From CALKJP01 sp046299555 (GTDB taxonomy: Bacteria; Bacteroidota; Bacteroidia; JACCXN01), in NCBI GenBank assembly GCA_046299555.1, contig JBKBHS010000001.1, positions 248,001-312,000 of the forward strand: DNA of 64,000 nt. The letters run 5' to 3'. Position 1 is the stretch's first letter. Every line of letters starts with the position of its first letter. The position numbers and the translations under genes were made by a program. Shown piece after piece: positions 35,451 to 43,934 of this stretch. The notes under the pieces were generated by a model that made no database searches, was not told where the DNA came from, and saw only the letters and a program-made list of their open reading frames with translations.

Positions 35451-36091
35451 ATGCCCCCTCTATTTTAATTGTAGAAGACGACTTGCTTATTGCAGAACAC
35501 TTAAAAACCTTGCTTACAAAAGAAGGAATTGTCAACATAAACATTGCAATAAACTATGCCGAGGCTATTTCTTTTATCAAAAACAATAATACTGATTTAG
35601 TACTCTTAGATGTAAATTTATCGAACGGCAAAACAGGAATAGACATTGCAGAAACAATCAATCAGTGGGGAGTTGGTTTTATTTTTATTACTGCCCAATC
35701 AGAACAACCTATTGTCGAAAGAATTATTAAAACAAAACCGCTTGGCTATATTTTAAAACCATTTTCGGGTATACAGGTTACAACTGCTGTTAAAATTGCG
35801 CTGCAACAGGTTTTACAAAAAACTATAGAATTATTTGACGGTAAAAAATCTTACCGAATGATTAGCGATAATATTCTTTATCTAAAAGCAGAGGGCAACT
35901 ATGTAGATGTTGTAACCGAAAAACAAACTATTACCCTTCGTAATTCTTTAAAAAAAATATTGCCAAGTCTTCCTAAAGTAGATTTTTATTTGGCCAATCG
36001 CTCATATATTGTCAACAAAAAGCATATTTATAAAAGTACTCCCAAAGCTGTTTTTATTAAAGATGTAGAAATTAATGTAACAAAAGAATAG
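35447..36091 (+). CDS. LytTR-family response regulator
   Basis: 214 residues. Receiver domain (1-115) with acidic pair ED/DD (10-12), phosphate acceptor Asp55 in LVLLDVNLS, Thr in FITAQS and Lys in YILKPFSG. C-terminal LytTR DNA-binding domain (about 125-214) with ILYLKAEGNYVDVV and RNSLKKIL. LytTR regulators bind pairs of direct repeats about two helical turns apart. Such a pair lies 85 bp downstream of this gene, ahead of a T9SS/collagen-like operon that is the likely target. Overlaps the kinase gene, so kinase and regulator are made together. Confidence 0.93.
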   Translation: MNAPSILIVEDDLLIAEHLKTLLTKEGIVNINIAINYAEAISFIKNNNTDLVLLDVNLSNGKTGIDIAETINQWGVGFIFITAQSEQPIVERIIKTKPLGYILKPFSGIQVTTAVKIALQQVLQKTIELFDGKKSYRMISDNILYLKAEGNYVDVVTEKQTITLRNSLKKILPSLPKVDFYLANRSYIVNKKHIYKSTPKAVFIKDVEINVTKE

Positions 36092-36172
36092 GCTAAATCA
36101 AGCGTATAATTTGTTCAATGTTTCGTTAACCTTTTAGATAGGTTTTTCTTTACTTGTTTTTAAAACAAAAGA

Positions 36173-36208
36173 GGGTTCACACCAAAAAAAGCGGGTTTCA
36201 CACCAAAA
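36173..36208 (+). promoter_or_regulatory. direct repeat with 21-bp period, candidate LytTR operator
   Basis: TTCACACCAAAA occurs at 36176-36187 and 36197-36208, exactly 21 bp apart, each preceded by GGG(T)T. LytTR regulators typically bind two 9-bp repeats spaced 12-13 bp apart, i.e. about 21 bp period, so copies face the same side of the helix. It lies immediately downstream of a LytTR regulator gene and 26 bp upstream of an exact TAnnTTTG element. The role is inferred from architecture only. Confidence 0.6.
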
Positions 36209-36233
36209 GTATTTTTTGCGTTTAGCGGTGGTC

Positions 36234-36241
36234 TATATTTG
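36234..36241 (+). promoter_or_regulatory. -7 promoter element of the T9SS/collagen-like operon
   Basis: TATATTTG, an exact TAnnTTTG match, 31 bp upstream of the ATG. No good -33 lies at 19 bp, which would fit a promoter that depends on an activator bound at the repeats just upstream. Confidence 0.55.
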
Positions 36242-36271
36242 GTTTACTATTAAACCAATTATCTAATCTAT

Positions 36272-36754
36272 ATGAAAAACAAAACACCAAAACGTATTGC
36301 AGCACTGTTGCTATGCCTGGGGATATCTGCCAGTTATGCTCAGCAGTCTGCAAATGCTGCCGGGGGCGATGCATCAGGCAGTGGTGGTTCGGTAGCTTTT
36401 TCGGTAGGTCAGGTTGTTTATACCACAGCAAGTGGAACGGGCGGCACAGCTAATCAAGGAGTTCAGCAAGTGTATCAAATTTCTACCGTAGGAGCGGTAG
36501 AAACGGCACTTAATCTATCTTTGTCGGCATTCCCTAATCCAACAGTAAACAATCTAATGCTACAAGTAGCAGATTTTAATAACGAAAATCTGTTATATGA
36601 GCTATACGACCTAAGGGGAAAATTGCTGGAAAGCAGCAGAATAACTGCTTATCAAACCCAGATTAACACCAGCACATTACCTGCAGCAACGTATTTTTTA
36701 AACGTTCTTCACGATGACAAAAAAGTTCAAACATTTAAAATCATTAAAAACTAA
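36272..36754 (+). CDS. small T9SS type A cargo protein
   Basis: 160 residues. Signal peptide (to SYAQ, about 24). A Gly/Ser/Ala-rich stretch follows (AAGGDASGSGGSVAFSVGQVVYTT), with pattern GSVAFSVGQ that recurs in many Bacteroidota surface proteins. The type A T9SS sorting domain takes up the last 75 residues: LSAFPNPTVNNLMLQV, LYDLRGKLL and ATYFLNVLHDDKKVQTFKI. So most of the protein is sorting signal with a small passenger. First gene behind the candidate LytTR operator, 6 bp before the collagen-like gene. Confidence 0.85.
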   Translation: MKNKTPKRIAALLLCLGISASYAQQSANAAGGDASGSGGSVAFSVGQVVYTTASGTGGTANQGVQQVYQISTVGAVETALNLSLSAFPNPTVNNLMLQVADFNNENLLYELYDLRGKLLESSRITAYQTQINTSTLPAATYFLNVLHDDKKVQTFKIIKN

Positions 36755-36760
36755 AAACGT

Positions 36761-38938
36761 ATGAAGAAAAATCTTATACTCATAGCGGCTTTAGGTATCA
36801 TGAGCTTTTCAGCTATGGCACAAAGCCCACAAAAAATGAGTTATCAAGCAGTTATCAGAAACGCTTCGAATAACTTGGTAACAAATACTTCTGTAGGTTC
36901 ACGTGTAAGTATTTTACAAGGTTCTGCAACAGGTACAGCAGTGTATGTAGAAACTCATACAGGTACTACCAATGCAAACGGTTTATTAACATTTGAAGTT
37001 GGTGCAGGTACACCAGTAACAGGTACTTTTGCTGCTATAAACTGGGCAAACGGGCCATACTTTATAAAAACAGAAACTGACCCGAACGGTGGTACAAACT
37101 ATACTATTTCCGGAACAAGTGAATTAATGAGTGTTCCATATGCATTATTTTCTGCTAATGGCGCTCCGGGCCCACAAGGTCCTGCTGGTGCAACAGGTCC
37201 ACAAGGTCCACAAGGCGATCCAGGGGCAACAGGCCCACAAGGTCCTGTTGGTCCGACTGGTGCAGCAGGAGCAACAGGTGCTCAAGGTCCAGTAGGTCCA
37301 ACAGGAGCTAATGGAGCCACAGGTGCACAAGGTCCGGTAGGTCCAACAGGTGCTCCAGGCGCCACAGGCGCACAAGGTCCGGTTGGTCCGACTGGTGCTC
37401 AAGGAGCTACTGGCGCAACAGGCTTATTAGCTAATGGTGCTGCTGCTGGTAACACTCCTTATTGGAATGGTACAGCATGGGTGGTTAATGGAACTAATTT
37501 TTATAACAACGGTTCAAATATTGGTATTTCAAATACGAATCCAACAACTGCAAAATTAGTTATTGGTGGAGCTAATGGTCAACAAGGATTAGACTTGTCA
37601 ACAGCTGATCAATATGCGAATATGCGTGTAATTCAAAATTCCAATAGTACACTCGACAAGCATTTGTATATTGGATTAGGAAGCGGAAATGGTTCACAAG
37701 TTAGGATGTACTCAAACAATGCAGAAACAGTAAGATTAGACAGTGGAAGAGTTGCTATAGGTAGCATTGCTCCTGTTTCAAAACTCCAAGTTTCTAACAA
37801 TATTGCAACCGGGGCGTTGGATAATTTTAGCGAGTACCAATTATTAATTCATCAAAATGGAACAGCTATAAACTCTTATGGTATAGGTATTAGAAATGGC
37901 GAATTTGTATTAAATTCTGATGGTCATTTCAGCTTTGAAACTGATGGTGTTACGAATGTAAGATTTCAAGACAATGGAAATGTGGGTATTGGAACGACAG
38001 CGCCAAACGCAAGGCTTCATGTAAATGGAACAGTTCGAGTAAATGATAATGATATCTATTTTAGAGGTGGCGCTGATCTTGGTCACGGTTTAGGATGGTA
38101 TGGAACTGGTAAATTATTTAATGGTATCAATGTTGATGGACCTGTATTATATGGTCATTCTGGAGGTGTATTGGCTACAACATTTGGTAGTGTCTTAAAT
38201 CCTGTTCTATCATGGAAAAGTAATGGCAATGTTGGTATTGGAACAACTTCGCCTACTACAAAATTACATGTTGAAAATGCTTCTTCCCCAGCATTACGCA
38301 TAGTAGATGGTACACAAGCTGCTGGCAGAGTATTAACTTCTGATGCCAATGGTAATGCTACTTGGGCTGCTGCAAATGCAACAACATGGGGGACTACTGG
38401 AAATGGTAGTACAAATGCTAGCACTAATTTTATTGGAACAACCGACAATAACGCATTTGTAACAAGAACAAACAATGTGGAAAGAATGAGAGTATCGGAA
38501 ACTGGTAATGTAGGTATTGGAACTAATAATCCTTTATATAGATTGCATGTAGAGGGTCCAGATATCCGTATGACAAATACTGGTGGAGGTTTTCAGTTAA
38601 AGTATTTTAACTCAACACAACCAACAACAGACCAAACCATACAAGTAAGTGTTGGTGGTTGGGGAACAGTTGTTTTAGCAAATATTCACACAAATTGTAA
38701 CAATACAACATTTGGTGCATTGTTTATGGTTGCTAATAATGGAAATGTACAAATTATTTCACAAGGCTCTACCAATGGAGGTTCATTGTCTGCTTCAGGT
38801 AATGTTATAACTATAAATACATTGTGTCAGCAATATACATATACTGTAACAGTAAGTGGCGGGGTGGCTACTTTTACGCCATTTTCAGCAACAAACCCAT
38901 GGTTTTTACAGTCTAGAATGGTATCAATATATCACTAA
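36761..38938 (+). CDS. secreted collagen-like protein with tail-fibre-like repeats
   Basis: 725 residues. Signal peptide (to MAQ, about 21). An N-terminal beta domain (about 25-130: KMSYQAVIRNASNNLVTNTSV), then 29 uninterrupted Gly-X-Y triplets (residues 134-221). A long beta-rich stalk follows, in which GNVGIGTTSP / GNVGIGTTAP / GNVGIGTNNP plus a KLHV-type strand recur, as in phage tail-fibre and trimeric surface proteins. The C-terminus (NPWFLQSRMVSIYH) lacks a type A or B T9SS sorting motif and lacks an S74-type self-cleaving chaperone. Likely a trimeric surface filament. Co-transcribed with the small T9SS protein before it and possibly switched by the LytTR pair. Confidence 0.87.
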   Translation: MKKNLILIAALGIMSFSAMAQSPQKMSYQAVIRNASNNLVTNTSVGSRVSILQGSATGTAVYVETHTGTTNANGLLTFEVGAGTPVTGTFAAINWANGPYFIKTETDPNGGTNYTISGTSELMSVPYALFSANGAPGPQGPAGATGPQGPQGDPGATGPQGPVGPTGAAGATGAQGPVGPTGANGATGAQGPVGPTGAPGATGAQGPVGPTGAQGATGATGLLANGAAAGNTPYWNGTAWVVNGTNFYNNGSNIGISNTNPTTAKLVIGGANGQQGLDLSTADQYANMRVIQNSNSTLDKHLYIGLGSGNGSQVRMYSNNAETVRLDSGRVAIGSIAPVSKLQVSNNIATGALDNFSEYQLLIHQNGTAINSYGIGIRNGEFVLNSDGHFSFETDGVTNVRFQDNGNVGIGTTAPNARLHVNGTVRVNDNDIYFRGGADLGHGLGWYGTGKLFNGINVDGPVLYGHSGGVLATTFGSVLNPVLSWKSNGNVGIGTTSPTTKLHVENASSPALRIVDGTQAAGRVLTSDANGNATWAAANATTWGTTGNGSTNASTNFIGTTDNNAFVTRTNNVERMRVSETGNVGIGTNNPLYRLHVEGPDIRMTNTGGGFQLKYFNSTQPTTDQTIQVSVGGWGTVVLANIHTNCNNTTFGALFMVANNGNVQIISQGSTNGGSLSASGNVITINTLCQQYTYTVTVSGGVATFTPFSATNPWFLQSRMVSIYH
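37160..37423 (+). repeat. collagen Gly-X-Y repeat tract
   Basis: 264 bp coding 29 Gly-X-Y triplets. The 3' two thirds are built from a 45-bp unit encoding GAx GAT GAQ GPV GPT, present three times with synonymous changes. GC content is visibly higher than in surrounding DNA. Such tracts can change length by slippage or recombination in whole triplets. Confidence 0.9.
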
Positions 38939-38960
38939 GATTGATAAGGGTATTTATCTA

Positions 38961-38992
38961 AAAAAGAGCCCCGCTAAGCGGGGCTCTTTTTT
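38961..38992. terminator. strong bidirectional terminator
   Basis: A 14-bp perfect stem (AAAAAGAGCCCCGC / GCGGGGCTCTTTTT) with a 3-nt loop, A and T runs on both sides. It ends the collagen-like operon and can also stop accC transcription from the other side. Confidence 0.93.
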
Positions 38993-39016
38993 AATCTCCG
39001 TTATTTTTGATATACT

Positions 39017-39050
39017 AAAAAAAGCCACCGAGTTTTCGGTGGCTTTTTTT
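39017..39050. terminator. second bidirectional terminator, likely for accC
   Basis: A 14-bp perfect stem (AAAAAAAGCCACCG / CGGTGGCTTTTTTT) with a 6-nt loop, 19 bp from the accC stop. Two back-to-back terminators separate the convergent operons. Confidence 0.93.
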
Positions 39051-39068
39051 AAGTGTAATTATTTAGTA

Positions 39069-40421
39069 TTATTTCATTGTAAAGTTTTCTAAAAACTTGG
39101 TGGTATAATTTCCTTTGCGGAAATCCTCATTCTGCATCAATTGCTGATGGAAAGGAATAGTAGTCTTAACTCCTTCAATTACAAACTCGCTTAAGGCGCG
39201 CTCCATTTTTACAATAGCTTCTTCTCGCGTACGAGCTACGGTAATAAGTTTAGCAATCATCGAATCATAATTTGGAGGAATTACATATCCTGCATAAATA
39301 TGCGAATCTACGCGTACGCCATGTCCTCCAGGAGTATGTAACACCGTAATTTTACCGGGAGATGGGCGGAAATCGTTATATGGATCTTCTGCATTAATAC
39401 GACACTCAATAGCATGTAATTGCGGATAATAATTTTTGCCCGAAATAGGAACTCCTGCAGCAACTAATATCTGCTCGCGAATTAAATCGTAATCAATTAC
39501 CTCTTCGGTTACCGGGTGCTCTACCTGAATACGGGTGTTCATTTCCATAAAGTAGAAGTTGCGGTGTTTATCCACCAAAAACTCTACTGTACCTACACCT
39601 TCGTAATTAATTGCTTTAGTAGCTTTTACGGCTGCTTCGCCCATTTTGTCGCGTAATTCTTGCGTCATAAAAGGCGAAGGAGTTTCTTCTACCAATTTTT
39701 GATGTCTACGTTGAACGGAACAATCTCTTTCTGATAGGTGGCAAGCATTACCATATTGATCGCCCACTACCTGAATTTCTATATGGCGAGGCTCTTCAAT
39801 GTATTTTTCCATATAAAGCCCATCGTTGCCAAATGCAGCTCCTGCTTCTTGACGAGCCGAGTTCCAAGCATTTTCAAGCGCATCTTCTTCCCAAATAATT
39901 CGCATACCCCTACCTCCACCTCCGGCTGTAGCTTTAATTATAACAGGATAGCCTATTTCTTTAGCAAGCGATTTGGCATGCTCTAAACTTTCCAATAATC
40001 CATCTGAGCCCGGAATGGTTGGTACGCCAATACGTTTCATGGTAGCCTTAGCATTCGATTTATCGCCCATCGCATCAATTTGCTCAGGAGTAGCGCCAAT
40101 AAATTTTATTCCATGCTCGCGGCAAATTTTAGAAAACTTTGCATTTTCAGAAAGGAATCCATATCCCGGATGTATGGCATCGGCATTGGTAATTTCTGCT
40201 GCCGAAATAATATTTGGGATATTCAAATATGATTCTTTACTAACCGGTGGCCCAATACATACTGCTTCATCAGCAAATTTTACATGCAAACTGTCTTTAT
40301 CGGCAGTTGAATAAACGGCTACCGTTTTTATACCCATTTCCTTACAGGTACGTATAACTCGCAAGGCTATTTCACCACGATTGGCAATTAAAATTTTTTT
40401 AAACAGTTTTTGCTCTGCCAT
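39069..40421 (-). CDS. accC: acetyl-CoA carboxylase, biotin carboxylase subunit
   Basis: ATP-grasp enzyme that carboxylates the biotin on AccB, first step of malonyl-CoA synthesis. 450 residues: N-terminal KILIANRGEIALRVIRTC, HPGYGFLSENAKF, the ATP-binding AGGGGRGMRI, and catalytic EMNTRIQVEHPVTEEV. C-terminal biotin carboxylase domain ends normally. Last gene of the DUF177-rpmF-plsX-fabH-accB-accC run, 90 bp after accB with a small GC-rich hairpin between. Confidence 0.97.
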   Translation of the reverse strand: MAEQKLFKKILIANRGEIALRVIRTCKEMGIKTVAVYSTADKDSLHVKFADEAVCIGPPVSKESYLNIPNIISAAEITNADAIHPGYGFLSENAKFSKICREHGIKFIGATPEQIDAMGDKSNAKATMKRIGVPTIPGSDGLLESLEHAKSLAKEIGYPVIIKATAGGGGRGMRIIWEEDALENAWNSARQEAGAAFGNDGLYMEKYIEEPRHIEIQVVGDQYGNACHLSERDCSVQRRHQKLVEETPSPFMTQELRDKMGEAAVKATKAINYEGVGTVEFLVDKHRNFYFMEMNTRIQVEHPVTEEVIDYDLIREQILVAAGVPISGKNYYPQLHAIECRINAEDPYNDFRPSPGKITVLHTPGGHGVRVDSHIYAGYVIPPNYDSMIAKLITVARTREEAIVKMERALSEFVIEGVKTTIPFHQQLMQNEDFRKGNYTTKFLENFTMK

Positions 40422-40443
40422 AAATTTTCAATATTAAAATTTT

Positions 40444-40460
40444 CCCCTCTAGCGGAGGGG
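40444..40460. repeat. GC-rich hairpin in the accB-accC spacer
   Basis: CCCCTC / GAGGGG with a 5-nt loop (TAGCG). It lies between the accB stop and the accC start. Sequence style (CCCTC paired with GAGGG) resembles the hairpins around the ileS insertion, so it may be a related REP-like element. It could also modulate accB versus accC mRNA levels. Confidence 0.45.
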
Positions 40461-40511
40461 ATAGAACTGTGTTTTAAAAAATTAAAAAACCGCTTAAACT
40501 CTTTAATAAAA

Positions 40512-41030
40512 TTACATCGGCTCAACTAAGAAAAGTGGTTGGTCGTATTCTACCGGTTTAGCATCATCAACCAATACTTTTACAATACGGCCTGAAACTT
40601 CCGACTCAATTTCGTTAAATAGTTTCATGGCTTCAATAATGCAAAGTGTTTTTCCCGGTTTAATTTCGTCTCCTACGTTTACAAATGGAGGTTTATCAGG
40701 GCCTGGAGAACGATAAAAAGTTCCTATCATAGGAGCTTTTATGGTAATTAATTTCGACTCATCCGTAGCAGCAGGAGTGTTTGGCTTTTCAGCAGCAGGT
40801 GCCGGAGTATTTGCAACCGGTTGGTTTAACCCCATTGGGGCAGTTGCTATGGGAGCCGGAGCAACGGGCATGGCAACCGGAGCTGCAGCAGGCACAATTA
40901 CTTGCTCTACTTTGGCAGGCGTATTACCTGTTTTAATAATCAATTTAAATCCTTTTGACTCTAACTCAACTTCGCTTACACCACTTTTGGCTACGAATTT
41001 TATGAGTGCTTGAATTTCATTAATATCCAT
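40512..41030 (-). CDS. accB: acetyl-CoA carboxylase biotin carboxyl carrier protein
   Basis: 172 residues. N-terminal alpha/beta part, a flexible Pro/Ala-rich linker (about residues 45-90) and the biotinyl domain (about 95-172), with biotinylation motif EAMKL (Lys136). The linker is typical of AccB and lets the biotin reach both carboxylase centres. Downstream of fabH by 79 bp. Confidence 0.97.
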   Translation of the reverse strand: MDINEIQALIKFVAKSGVSEVELESKGFKLIIKTGNTPAKVEQVIVPAAAPVAMPVAPAPIATAPMGLNQPVANTPAPAAEKPNTPAATDESKLITIKAPMIGTFYRSPGPDKPPFVNVGDEIKPGKTLCIIEAMKLFNEIESEVSGRIVKVLVDDAKPVEYDQPLFLVEPM

Positions 41031-41109
41031 ACTGTTATAATTTAGTTAATGATTTTTTTGAATAAAACAGTGTGTAAATATATATAAAATACACTATTTA
41101 AGAGAACTT

Positions 41110-42105
41110 CTACCCGTTATAAGCCCATTTTAAATAAATGGCTCCCCAGGTAAATCCTCCGCCAAAGGCGGATAAAATTAGGTTATCTCCTTTTTTTAGT
41201 TGTTTTTCGTAATCCCACAAGCATAAAGGAATAGTGCCCGATGTGGTATTACCGTATTTATGAATATTTATCATTACCTTTTCATTGCCCACTCCCATTC
41301 TGCGGGCAGTGGCATCAATAATGCGTAAATTAGCTTGATGAGGTACTAACCAAGCAACATCATCGGCTGTTAAATTGTTTCTTTCCATTATTTCGGCTGA
41401 TACATCGGCCATGCCTTTTACAGCGGCTTTAAATACGGGTTGTCCTTCTTGATGAACAAAATGCCATCTATTAGCAACTGTTTCAGCTGTTGGCGGATAG
41501 CACGAACCTCCCGCTTTTTGATATAAGTATTGGCGACCGGAACCATCGCTGTACATAATGGCATCTTGTAATCCATACCCTTCGGTATTGGGCTCTAATA
41601 ATACCGCCCCGCAACCGTCTCCAAAAATTATACACGTTGTTCTATCGGTATAATCAATAATAGACGACATTTTATCTACTCCTACCACTACAATTTTTTT
41701 ATATCTACCGGTTTCGATAAACATGGCAGCGGTATATAGTGAATAAATAAAGCTGGAACAAGCTGCTTCTACATCATAGCCCCATGCATTTTTAGCTCCA
41801 ATTTTATCGCAAATGATATTAGCCGTTGCAGGGAAAATCATGTCAGGTGTAACGGTGGCGCAAATAAGCATTTCTATTTCATCGGCTCCAATGCCTCTTT
41901 TTTTCAAAAGACCATTAACCGCTTCTACCGCCATGTCGGATGAGCCTTTTCCTTCGCCTTTTAGTATTCTTCTTTCTTTTATTCCGGTACGTTCAGTAAT
42001 CCACTGGTCGTTGGTATCAACCATTTTCTCCAGTTCTTTGTTAGTTAAAACATAATCCGGAACATATCCATGAACGGCTGTAATGGCGGCTCTGACTTTA
42101 CTCAT
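41110..42105 (-). CDS. fabH: beta-ketoacyl-ACP synthase III
   Basis: Condenses an acyl-CoA primer with malonyl-ACP to start fatty-acid synthesis. 331 residues with the Cys-His-Asn triad: Cys116 in VEAACSSFIYSL, His in VPHQANLRI, Asn in HKYGNTTSGT. The stop-start overlap with plsX is one base, indicating coupling. Confidence 0.97.
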   Translation of the reverse strand: MSKVRAAITAVHGYVPDYVLTNKELEKMVDTNDQWITERTGIKERRILKGEGKGSSDMAVEAVNGLLKKRGIGADEIEMLICATVTPDMIFPATANIICDKIGAKNAWGYDVEAACSSFIYSLYTAAMFIETGRYKKIVVVGVDKMSSIIDYTDRTTCIIFGDGCGAVLLEPNTEGYGLQDAIMYSDGSGRQYLYQKAGGSCYPPTAETVANRWHFVHQEGQPVFKAAVKGMADVSAEIMERNNLTADDVAWLVPHQANLRIIDATARRMGVGNEKVMINIHKYGNTTSGTIPLCLWDYEKQLKKGDNLILSAFGGGFTWGAIYLKWAYNG

Positions 42106-43043
42106 TAGTTAAATGCTTGTATTATTTTTTCTGATAGTTTGGCTTCGGCAACTTCTTTAGCAAGTTTAACCATATTTTTTATGGCTATTGCACTGGAAAT
42201 GCCATGACCAATCAATACATTAGAGTTTATTCCTAAAATTGGAGTTCCTCCGTATATTTCGTAGTTAAAACGATTAAAATATTCATCGTTTATACCTCTT
42301 TTCTTGATAAGGGTATAAAAGGCTTCAGCTTCTTTTAGCACTACATTTCCGGTAAATCCATCGCAAACTATTACATCTACTTTTTCATCAAACAAATCAC
42401 GGCCTTCAACATTTCCGATGAAATTAAACTCTTTCGATTCTTTCATCAATTCGTGTGCTGCTTGCGTGAGTAAATTACCCTTTTTCTCTTCTTCTCCAAT
42501 ATTTAGCAAACCCACTTTGGGATTTTCAATATTATACACATGCTTTGCGTAGAGCATGCCTAATATTCCGAATTGATATAATACATCCGGTTTGCAGTCG
42601 GCATTGGTTCCTACATCGAGAATGATACCGAAAGAGCCGTTTGGTTTAGGAAGAATAGAGGTAATACATGGGCGTATAACACCCGAAATAGGTTTTAAAA
42701 CAAACATGGAGCCAACCAGCATGGCTCCGGTATTACCGGCACTGGCAAATGCGTCTATTTTGCCTTGTTTTAAAAGCGAAAAACCAACTGCGATACTCGA
42801 GTCGGTTTTTTGTTGAAATGCTTTGGTTGGATGTTCTCCCATCTCAATAACCTGAGAGGTATGAACAATTTCAAACGCATCGGGGCTACAATTTTCTTTC
42901 TGAAGCTCTTGTTTTATGAGAGCCTCATCGCCAATAAGAATAACCTTTGCTTGTTCAGGCAATTCATTTTTTGCAAGAATAGCACCTTTAACGGTTACAG
43001 AGGGGGCATAATCACCCCCCATAATGTCAAGTCCAATTCTCAT
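42105..43043 (-). CDS. plsX: phosphate acyltransferase PlsX
   Basis: Makes acyl-phosphate from acyl-ACP for glycerophospholipid synthesis. 312 residues; MRIGLDIMGGDYAPSVTVKG is the conserved N-terminus. SAGNTGAMLVGS, DVGTNADCKPDVL and VCDGFTGNVVLKEAE are family blocks. Usual length is about 310-340. Overlaps fabH by one base. Confidence 0.97.
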   Translation of the reverse strand: MRIGLDIMGGDYAPSVTVKGAILAKNELPEQAKVILIGDEALIKQELQKENCSPDAFEIVHTSQVIEMGEHPTKAFQQKTDSSIAVGFSLLKQGKIDAFASAGNTGAMLVGSMFVLKPISGVIRPCITSILPKPNGSFGIILDVGTNADCKPDVLYQFGILGMLYAKHVYNIENPKVGLLNIGEEEKKGNLLTQAAHELMKESKEFNFIGNVEGRDLFDEKVDVIVCDGFTGNVVLKEAEAFYTLIKKRGINDEYFNRFNYEIYGGTPILGINSNVLIGHGISSAIAIKNMVKLAKEVAEAKLSEKIIQAFN

Positions 43044-43086
43044 ATTGGCGCGAAAGATATAAATAATGAATGAATAAGCTTAAAAA

Positions 43087-43272
43087 TTAAGCTTGTTTTT
43101 CCATTACCACTTTACCTTTATAGTAAAGTTTTCCTTCGTGCCAGTGAGCTCTGTGGTATAAATGCGGTTCGCCTGTTGTTTGGTCAAAAGCAATGGTTGG
43201 AGCTTCTGCCTTGTAGTGCGTTCTGCGCTTGTCTCTTCTTGATTTTGAGTGTTTGTGTTTAGGATTTGGCAT
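43087..43272 (-). CDS. rpmF: ribosomal protein L32
   Basis: 61 residues: MPNPKHKHSKSRRDKRRTHYKA is the characteristic basic start of Bacteroidota L32, and LYHRAHW is a shared central motif. The zinc cysteines found in some L32 proteins are absent, as expected for this version. Placed between the DUF177 gene and plsX as in many bacteria. Confidence 0.96.
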   Translation of the reverse strand: MPNPKHKHSKSRRDKRRTHYKAEAPTIAFDQTTGEPHLYHRAHWHEGKLYYKGKVVMEKQA

Positions 43273-43303
43273 TTTTTGTAAATATTAAATGGTAAAACGT
43301 ATA

Positions 43304-43846
43304 TTAATTTTTAAATTTTTGCTTTAATAATTCCCATGGGTCTTCATTTTCTTGCACATCTTCATTGGCTTCAGTTTCATTAAAATCTTCTACCCTAATT
43401 TTTTCTATTTCTTTTAAAACCTCTTGGTTACATTTCCCTACGGGATGTATTCTGCTAAGAGGCAAAGCTGTTATTATATATTCGTATAATTGCTGTTCTA
43501 TATCCAACTCATGTTCGTTGCTGCCTATAAAAATTACATCCTCATCGTCTGTATTGCTTTCTTCCAAACCAATTTTAACCATTAAGTTATTATCGCTTAA
43601 TACCGGCAACATAAAAAGTTCCGAACATTTATCGCATTGCACTTCTGCTTCGCCATGTGTTTTAATATCAAGCGAAAGCATATTGCTGAATTTTTTTAAC
43701 GACACATGGATATTAAAATTTCCTTTTTGTACTTCGGAATAAGGGCGATTTTCAAAGAACGCATCTTTAATTTCGAAATCAAATTCGTGCTCGCCTATAC
43801 TTAAACCCGAAAAGGGAATTATATATTCTTTTTTGCTCTTTTTCAT
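43304..43846 (-). CDS. DUF177 (YceD-like) protein
   Basis: 180 residues. DUF177 family, the partner of rpmF in most bacteria; homologues are implicated in 23S rRNA processing and accumulation. Seen: FSGLSIGEHEFDFEI, a central VQCDKCSELFMLPV with a Cys pair typical of the family, an acidic middle and ALPLSRIHPVGKCNQEVL. Heads the fatty-acid operon, preceded by a near-consensus promoter. Confidence 0.9.
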   Translation of the reverse strand: MKKSKKEYIIPFSGLSIGEHEFDFEIKDAFFENRPYSEVQKGNFNIHVSLKKFSNMLSLDIKTHGEAEVQCDKCSELFMLPVLSDNNLMVKIGLEESNTDDEDVIFIGSNEHELDIEQQLYEYIITALPLSRIHPVGKCNQEVLKEIEKIRVEDFNETEANEDVQENEDPWELLKQKFKN

Positions 43847-43871
43847 AGAGCTTAATTATTAAAAAGGACGG

Positions 43872-43902
43872 CAAAGATAAAACTTTTTGGTTTATCAACA
43901 AA
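43872..43902 (-). promoter_or_regulatory. near-consensus promoter of the DUF177-rpmF-plsX-fabH-accBC operon
   Basis: On the minus strand: TTTG (43899-43902), 19 bp, then TATCTTTG (43872-43879). Both elements and spacing match the Bacteroidota promoter. The leader to the DUF177 ATG is about 20 nt. Confidence 0.75.
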
Positions 43903-43934
43903 TTATTGACTTATTAACATTTGCCAAATTAGAA

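Noticed and set aside
36154..36168. TTGTTTT-T-AAAACAA palindrome downstream of the LytTR gene as a terminator
   Set aside because: The 7-bp AT-only stem with a one-base loop is too weak, and no clear T-run follows on the plus strand.
37145..37402. Minus-strand frame rich in Cys, Thr and Trp opposite the collagen tract
   Set aside because: Periodic artefact of the Gly-X-Y codon repeat read on the wrong strand.
37160..37423. CRISPR-like or minisatellite array
   Set aside because: The 45-bp periodicity is explained by Gly-X-Y coding with synonymous changes; there are no unrelated spacers.
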